Part shown: in pieces, positions 60,091-64,000 of the stretch
Layout of the letters: each line of letters begins with the position of its first letter
How positions within the stretch are numbered: the first letter of the stretch is position 1
Assembly (NCBI GenBank): GCA_963717115.1
Contig: CAVQVO010000009.1
Coordinates: 686,207-750,206 of the forward strand
Reading direction: 5' to 3'
Source of the DNA: JBBQUN01 sp963717115
GTDB lineage: Bacteria > Actinomycetota > Acidimicrobiia > Acidimicrobiales > SZUA-35
Length of the DNA: 64,000 nucleotides
Translations under genes and position numbers: made by a program
Notes under the pieces: model-generated
Database searches by the model: none
What the model saw: the letters and a program-made list of their open reading frames with translations, nothing else
Told to the model about the DNA's origin: nothing

Positions 60091-60117
60091 CGACGCCGGC
60101 CGTTTCGGCCGGCGTCG
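60091..60117. terminator. Strong hairpin between convergent genes
   Basis: A perfect 12-bp stem (CGACGCCGGCCG, loop TTT, CGGCCGGCGTCG) lies 40 bases after the secreted-protein stop and 16 before the end of the convergent small gene. There is no T run, as is common for high-GC bidirectional terminators. Confidence 0.75.
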
Positions 60118-60132
60118 GCGCGTCCCGGGTTC

Positions 60133-60342
60133 CTACGCCGCGACCAGTTCCCGGGTGTCGACGCTGCGGACGGCGATCAGGTCGGCGGTGCGGAACGAGG
60201 CGACCCGGCGGGACCACGAATCGATGACGGTGCGGCCCGAGCCGACGGTGAAGAACGTGGTCAGGGGGCCTTCCTGCTGGTAGGCGTCGGCCGCGATGTG
60301 TTCGACCCGGCTGCCCGTCAGTTCCACGGTGTATGCCTGCAT
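60133..60342 (-). CDS. Small protein of unknown function
   Basis: A 69-aa product from ATG 60342 with a clear ribosome site (TTGGGAGG, 6 nt upstream): MQAYTVELTGSRVEHIAADA, YQQEGPLTTFFTVGSGRTVI, SFRTADLIAVRSVDTRELV. Its compact beta pattern suggests a small barrel or PASTA-unrelated surface domain. No family is recognised. It is convergent with the secreted-protein gene. Confidence 0.6.
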   Translation of the reverse strand: MQAYTVELTGSRVEHIAADAYQQEGPLTTFFTVGSGRTVIDSWSRRVASFRTADLIAVRSVDTRELVAA

Positions 60343-60471
60343 CGTCGACCTCCCAATCGTGTTCGTCTCTCCACCATGAACGCTCACCCCTGTGGGGTAC
60401 AAGAGGACAGCCCTGTGGATTGCGCATTCTTCGGTGGGGAACCAATTCGGCGGGCCGCACGTCGGAGTGGC

Positions 60472-60871
60472 ATGAAGTCGCTCCTGGTCATGATCGTCGC
60501 CTCGATGCTGCTGGTCGTCTGCGTGTGGTTCCGAGGCCGGCAGCGATGGGCCGGAGCTGACGGCGACCTTGGTGGTCACGGCGGTGGCCGGACCGACCTG
60601 TCCGGTCGAGACCGATCCTCCGACACCGGGATGCGAGCCTCGTCCGGTCGACGGGGCGACGATCGTGGTGAACGACGGCACCGGCTCGGAAGTCGCCCGG
60701 GCCGTGACCGGGTCCGACGGGGTCGCGGTCCTCGCCGTGCCGGTGGGTGACCTCGTGGTCGTTCCGCAACCGGTCGAGGGACTGCTCGGTACGGCCGGAC
60801 CGATCGAGGTGACGATCGGCGACGACGAGACGCTCGAGGTCACTGCCGACTACGACACCGGGATTCGCTGA
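60472..60871 (+). pseudogene. Small lipoprotein, frameshifted in the signal peptide
   Basis: The first frame codes for MKSLLVMIVASMLLVVCVWF, a signal peptide that loses sense at about 60512. The +1 frame then shows a lipobox-like SSACGSEAG and a full C-terminal domain (ELTATLVVTAVAGPTCPVET, PRPVDGATIVVNDGTGSEVA, VTIGDDETLEVTADYDTG) resembling carboxypeptidase-regulatory or beta-sandwich repeats. Joined, they give a normal lipoprotein of about 130 aa. One base is probably wrong or mutated near 60510-60515. Confidence 0.65.
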
Positions 60872-60908
60872 CGGGCCACGCCGGTGGGCCGGCCGTTTGC
60901 TCGGCGGC

Positions 60909-61881
60909 TCAGCCGGCCTTGGCGTCCGGCACCATGGCCGGGAGGCGGCTGCTCAGGAGTCGGGCCACCTGCTCGATGTCCTGGTCGTCGAGGTCGCCGG
61001 GCTGGGAGGCGAGCTCGACGAGCTTCTTGGCCCACAGGATCCAGACGCCGCGGACCGTTCCGGGCTTGGCCAGCAGGGGCCATTCGCTGTTGGTGAAGCA
61101 CAGCGCCGAGTGGATCGGGGTCTCGGCGAACGGGGTGCCCGACAGGGCGGCGAACACGGCGTCGGACTGCCATTCCATGCCCTCGACGGCCACCATGCGG
61201 TTTCGGCCGTTGACGAAGAGTTGGACGTCGGTCGTGCGCCAGTGGCCGACGTCGCGCCGTTCGACCCGGCCCCGGTAGTTCTTGGCGTCGACGATCCAGA
61301 TGCCGTTCGGGCCGATGATCAGGTGGTCGATGTTGCCTCGGGTGCGTGGGACCTTGCGGTCGTTGAGCACCACGATCGGAGCCGGGAGGTCTCGGGCGAG
61401 GCGGTTGGCGAGTGCCCGTTCACCGATTGGCCCCCTTGGCCCAGGCCGTCGTCGATTGCGGTCGTCAGGTGGTCGAGGAGTTTGGGCACCGCAGACCATC
61501 GGCCTGGTCGTCGAATCCTTGAGCGCCATCGCGCGGGTGACCCGGGTGGTCAGACCCGGGCCGGGACGAAGGGAGCGCTCGGCGGCGTGCACGTCGTCGA
61601 GCTTCCACCAGAGGACGGCGGCCGCAGCGGCCATGAGCACGAACGATGCCGGTCCGACGGCGATGGCGCTGCCGACGAAGGATCCCGTTGCGATGCCGCC
61701 GGTGAGGGCGAGCGCCGGCCGGGCCAGTCGCTGGGCCCATCTGCGTCGCGCCGAAGGCCGCCGCGAGGGGAACGGTGAGGTACCCGAAGCCGAGAACGAG
61801 CACGCTGGAAAGGGCGAGTGCCAGCCAGCTCCCGACGAGGGCGCCGACGACACGATGATGGGTCTGCAGTGGTTTGGTCAT
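60909..61881 (-). pseudogene. NERD-domain membrane protein, frame break between its helices
   Basis: Starting at ATG 61881, the first helix (GALVGSWLALALSSVLVLGF) ends in LAAAFGAT. About 61740 the coding frame shifts and resumes with RRWAQRLARPALALTGGIAT and a second helix (GPASFVLMAAAAAVLWWKL). A NERD nuclease-related domain follows: GERALANRLARDL, VVLNDRKVPRTRGNIDHLII, GPNGIWIVDAKNYRGRVERR. The D...DAKNY restriction-fold residues are intact. NERD proteins are predicted nucleases, possibly acting on DNA at the membrane. Confidence 0.7.
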
Positions 61882-61952
61882 GCCGGCATCGTCGACCGCA
61901 ATCGGTCGCCCGGCATCGGGGAAGTCCCGATCGACCGATGGGGCTCTCGGCC

Positions 61953-62011
61953 ACGCGCCCGCGGGCGCGTGCGGTGTCACACCCCGTCGCTAGGGTCGAA
62001 CGGAGTTCGAC
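61953..62011 (+). repeat. Left direct repeat of the DUF222/HNH unit
   Basis: A perfect palindrome ACGCGCCCGCGGGCGCGT (61953-61970) is followed after 2 nt by a 39-nt block (61973-62011) containing GTGTCACAC, a TAGGGT -10 box and the palindrome GTCGAACGGAGTTCGAC. The same palindrome and a 35/39-identical block recur at 63090-63178 after the gene. Confidence 0.8.
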
Positions 62012-62072
62012 TTCCGGTCGATTCGGGCACCGGCCCCAGGTGAACGTGGTGACTGCGTGACCGGAGGCCGAC

Positions 62073-63077
62073 GTGGGCACGTCCTGGATCGAGGTGGAGA
62101 CCGAGCTCCTGGCACTGGTCGGGGTACGCGGCGCATCGAAGCATCGGATGCTGCGACTCTTGGCCGAGTACGACCGGCTCGGGGGCTGGGTCGCTCATGG
62201 AGCGACGTCGTGTTCGGTGTGGTGGGCCGAGGTCTGCGGGATCGAACAGAGCACGGCTCGCGAGCACCTGCGGGTGGCCCGTTGCCTGGTGGAGCTGGCC
62301 GAACTCGACGAGGCGCTCGGGTCCGGTCGGCTGTCGTACGCCAAGGTGAAGGTGATCTCCCGCCTGGCGACGGTCGACAACGTCGGCGAACTCATCGAGT
62401 TGGCCGAGCCGTGTTCGGCCGGTCGTCTCGGTGTCGCGCTGGCTGCCTGGCAGCAACGCAACGACGACTCCGGTGCCCGGTCGGCGGCACAGTTCGATGC
62501 CCGCAGGCTCTCGTGGAAGACCGAGCCCGACGGCATGGTCACGTTCACCCTGCGGTTGCGGCCGACCGATGCGGGCAGGCTCGGCGCTGCTGTCGATGCG
62601 GTGGTCATGACGTCCCGCTCGACGGCCGGCGGCTCACTCGGCCAGGTGCGGGCCGATGCCCTGCTCGAGTTGCTGACCAGCGGGGGAGCCGTCAAGGCCG
62701 AGGTGGTCGTCCACGTGAGCCAGCGAGAGGATGGCCGCCACGTCGCCGCACTGGCCGATGGGACGCCCGTGCCGAACGCCCAGCTCGGCGAGATCCTCTG
62801 TGAGTCGAGCATTCGTGCGTTGCTCCATGACCGAAACGGCACGCCGATCGATGCCTCGCCGTTGCGACCCGGACCGACCGCTCGACAGATGCGGGTTCTC
62901 GAGGCCCGTGACGCTCACTGCCGGCATCCCGGCTGCCGAGCCCGCACCTTCCTCCACGCCCACCATGTGATCCACCGCTCGAGAGGCGGTCCCACGGTCG
63001 TCGACAATCTCGTGCTGCTGTGTTCCTTTCACCACCGGATGCACCACGAGCTCGAGGACAGCGAATACGGGGAGTAG
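62073..63077 (+). CDS. DUF222/HNH endonuclease (13E12 family), intact
   Basis: A 334-aa protein from GTG 62073. The DUF222 part is SKHRMLRLLAEYDRLGGWVA, SVWWAEVCGIEQSTAREHLR, LVELAELDEALGSGRLSYAK. The HNH nuclease site is DAHCRHPGCRARTFLHAHHV then GGPTVVDNLVLLCSFHHRMH, with zinc Cys pairs and the catalytic His. It is shorter than the copy at 18,660-20,175 and has no Pro-rich tail. Direct repeats on both sides suggest it moves or has moved as a unit; the biological target of these nucleases is unknown. Confidence 0.9.
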   Translation: MGTSWIEVETELLALVGVRGASKHRMLRLLAEYDRLGGWVAHGATSCSVWWAEVCGIEQSTAREHLRVARCLVELAELDEALGSGRLSYAKVKVISRLATVDNVGELIELAEPCSAGRLGVALAAWQQRNDDSGARSAAQFDARRLSWKTEPDGMVTFTLRLRPTDAGRLGAAVDAVVMTSRSTAGGSLGQVRADALLELLTSGGAVKAEVVVHVSQREDGRHVAALADGTPVPNAQLGEILCESSIRALLHDRNGTPIDASPLRPGPTARQMRVLEARDAHCRHPGCRARTFLHAHHVIHRSRGGPTVVDNLVLLCSFHHRMHHELEDSEYGE

Positions 63078-63089
63078 CTCTCGACGACG

Positions 63090-63178
63090 ACGCGCCCGCG
63101 GGCGCGTCGAACCGAGTCGCCACGTGGCTTCTCTGACCTGGTGTCACACCCCACGGCTAGAGTCGAACGGAGTTCGAC
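63090..63178 (+). repeat. Right direct repeat of the DUF222/HNH unit
   Basis: The palindrome ACGCGCCCGCGGGCGCGT recurs at 63090-63107, 13 bases after the HNH stop, followed after 32 nt by the block 63140-63178 (GTGTCACAC, TAGAGT, GTCGAACGGAGTTCGAC). It differs from the left copy at 4 of 39 positions. No gene follows this second promoter-like block. Confidence 0.8.
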
Positions 63179-63283
63179 CAACGCAGTTCCGGCAGTCCCC
63201 GCAAGGGAAGCCGCAGATCTGGGGCGGTCGAACGTTTCGCGTCCGGGGCCTGTCCTGACGCGCCCCGGGCGCGTCGGGAGGGA

Positions 63284-64000
63284 TCAGTCGATCGTGATCG
63301 TGGCCGCGACGCCCGAGTGGTCGCTGAGGACGAACCCGTCGGGTGTGGTGTTTCTCCACCCTTCGGCGGTCGCAGCGATCGTGTGTCCGATCGGGGGAGC
63401 GACGCAGACGTGGTCGATCGGCGGGAAGTCGAGTTGACCGGTGGGGATGCGCTCGGTTTCGGTGAGGCAGTCGAGGTCGGCCGAGACCAGCGAGTCGCGT
63501 AACTGCGCTCGGCCCTTCTTCGTGCCGTAGTAGTGGGGCCCGCCGAGGCTGTGGTTGAGGTCGCCGGCGACGACGAGGAGCGAATCGGGGTGGCGCTCAC
63601 GGAGGGATCGCCATTCGCCCGCCTGCTCGTCGACGACCCGGTAGAACTCCGACCAGTTCGTCTTCGGCGGGTCGTCGTGGAGGCCGTCGGCGTGCCAGGG
63701 GAGCACGGTGCCGTAGACGACGATGCTCAGCCCGGCCGATGTGACCACTCGCGCGCACACGGTACGAGACGGATCGATGGTGGCAATGCGTTCGGCTACC
63801 TCGAATCGGCTCCAGATCGTCGTCCACCGGCCGCCGTTGTCGGGTCCGTACCGCTTCTCGGTCGACACCGGCTCGTAGGGGTGGGGGAGCGCCAGATCGT
63901 CGTCGGTCTCGGTGAGGACCCAGATGTCACAGTCGCGTTCGGCGAGGATCTCGAGTCGCTGCTGGTTCTTTTCGTCGTCCTTGGCGAATTCGACGTTCCA
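63284..64000 (-). CDS. Endonuclease/exonuclease/phosphatase family protein, 5' end outside the window
   Basis: The frame enters from the right edge with WNVEFAKDDEKNQQRLEILA, then CDIWVLTETDDDLALPHPYE, the Glu metal motif of EEP enzymes. Further marks are LSIVVYGTVLPWHADG, SLLVVAGDLNHSLGG (GDxN catalytic motif), IDHVCVAPPI and the C-terminal FVLSDHSGVAATITID (SDH). The visible part is 238 aa. It is likely a metal-dependent phosphodiesterase or nuclease; the missing start is probably only a few residues away. A GACGCGCCC/CGGGCGCGTC hairpin lies after its end. Confidence 0.85.
   Translation of the reverse strand, partial: WNVEFAKDDEKNQQRLEILAERDCDIWVLTETDDDLALPHPYEPVSTEKRYGPDNGGRWTTIWSRFEVAERIATIDPSRTVCARVVTSAGLSIVVYGTVLPWHADGLHDDPPKTNWSEFYRVVDEQAGEWRSLRERHPDSLLVVAGDLNHSLGGPHYYGTKKGRAQLRDSLVSADLDCLTETERIPTGQLDFPPIDHVCVAPPIGHTIAATAEGWRNTTPDGFVLSDHSGVAATITID

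Noticed and set aside
61995..62011. LexA (SOS) box at GTCGAACGGAGTTCGAC
   Set aside because: The actinobacterial SOS box needs a 4-nt centre (TCGAAC-N4-GTTCGA); here the centre is 3 nt, which changes the phasing. It remains a palindrome of unknown binder.

Overview
The window is 64 kb of high-GC DNA (roughly two thirds G+C by eye) from a bacterial chromosome. DUF3499, two DUF222/HNH (13E12-type) genes, an actinobacterial ferritin-like family, DinB-type proteins, many GTG starts and several leaderless promoters (TAGSGT 7-8 nt before an ATG) point to an actinobacterium. Class Acidimicrobiia is my best guess, but it is inference. No rRNA or other species marker is present.

Layout. (1) 1-20,764 is chromosomal core: surE; a tandem glycine riboswitch with gcvT-gcvP; an SMP-30 lactonase; DUF3499; xdhC; two sulfotransferases; an alkyltransferase-like protein; an HD-domain protein; a GH3 beta-glucosidase operon; arfB; a rhodanese; a diacylglycerol kinase-like enzyme; a pterin dehydratase-VOC fusion; a broken DUF222/HNH gene; and tRNA-Arg(CCT). 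(2) 20,765-37,700 is a lower-GC accessory island. It ends on the right at a tyrosine integrase, a tRNA- or tmRNA-like 3' fragment and a strong terminator. It carries an ECF sigma/anti-sigma-like pair, an IS256-family element that has split a lipoprotein gene, a HIT protein, acetyltransferases, a serine hydrolase, a LysE exporter and many small unknown genes. Copies of a bipartite intergenic repeat, all in one orientation, sit at its gene boundaries. (3) 37,800-39,640 holds a broken XRE gene and two toxin-antitoxin modules (ParDE, MazEF-like), with one more copy of that repeat. (4) 40,100-64,000 is again core-like: a secreted 265-aa protein with a paralogue at 59,253; an esterase; a VOC protein; a quinone oxidoreductase/TetR pair around a clear operator; a sugar-modification-like operon (Gfo/Idh/MocA, DegT aminotransferase, PIG-L deacetylase, amidase) divergent from an Fe-type alcohol dehydrogenase; a PEP-synthase-like mobile-domain protein; a TauD-like dioxygenase with a degenerate ABC ATPase; an alpha-glucan phosphorylase; a NERD protein; a second DUF222/HNH gene flanked by direct repeats; and a partial endonuclease/phosphatase.

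The most unusual signals are: the repeat family whose two halves are spaced exactly 34 nt apart in six of seven copies; the DUF222/HNH gene bounded by direct copies of its own upstream region; and the conserved, foldable leader in front of the two secreted paralogues. Several otherwise healthy genes (sulfotransferase, lipoprotein, NERD protein, XRE regulator, phosphorylase) carry single-base frame breaks, some at homopolymers. A draft-assembly error rate is therefore a live alternative to true pseudogenes.
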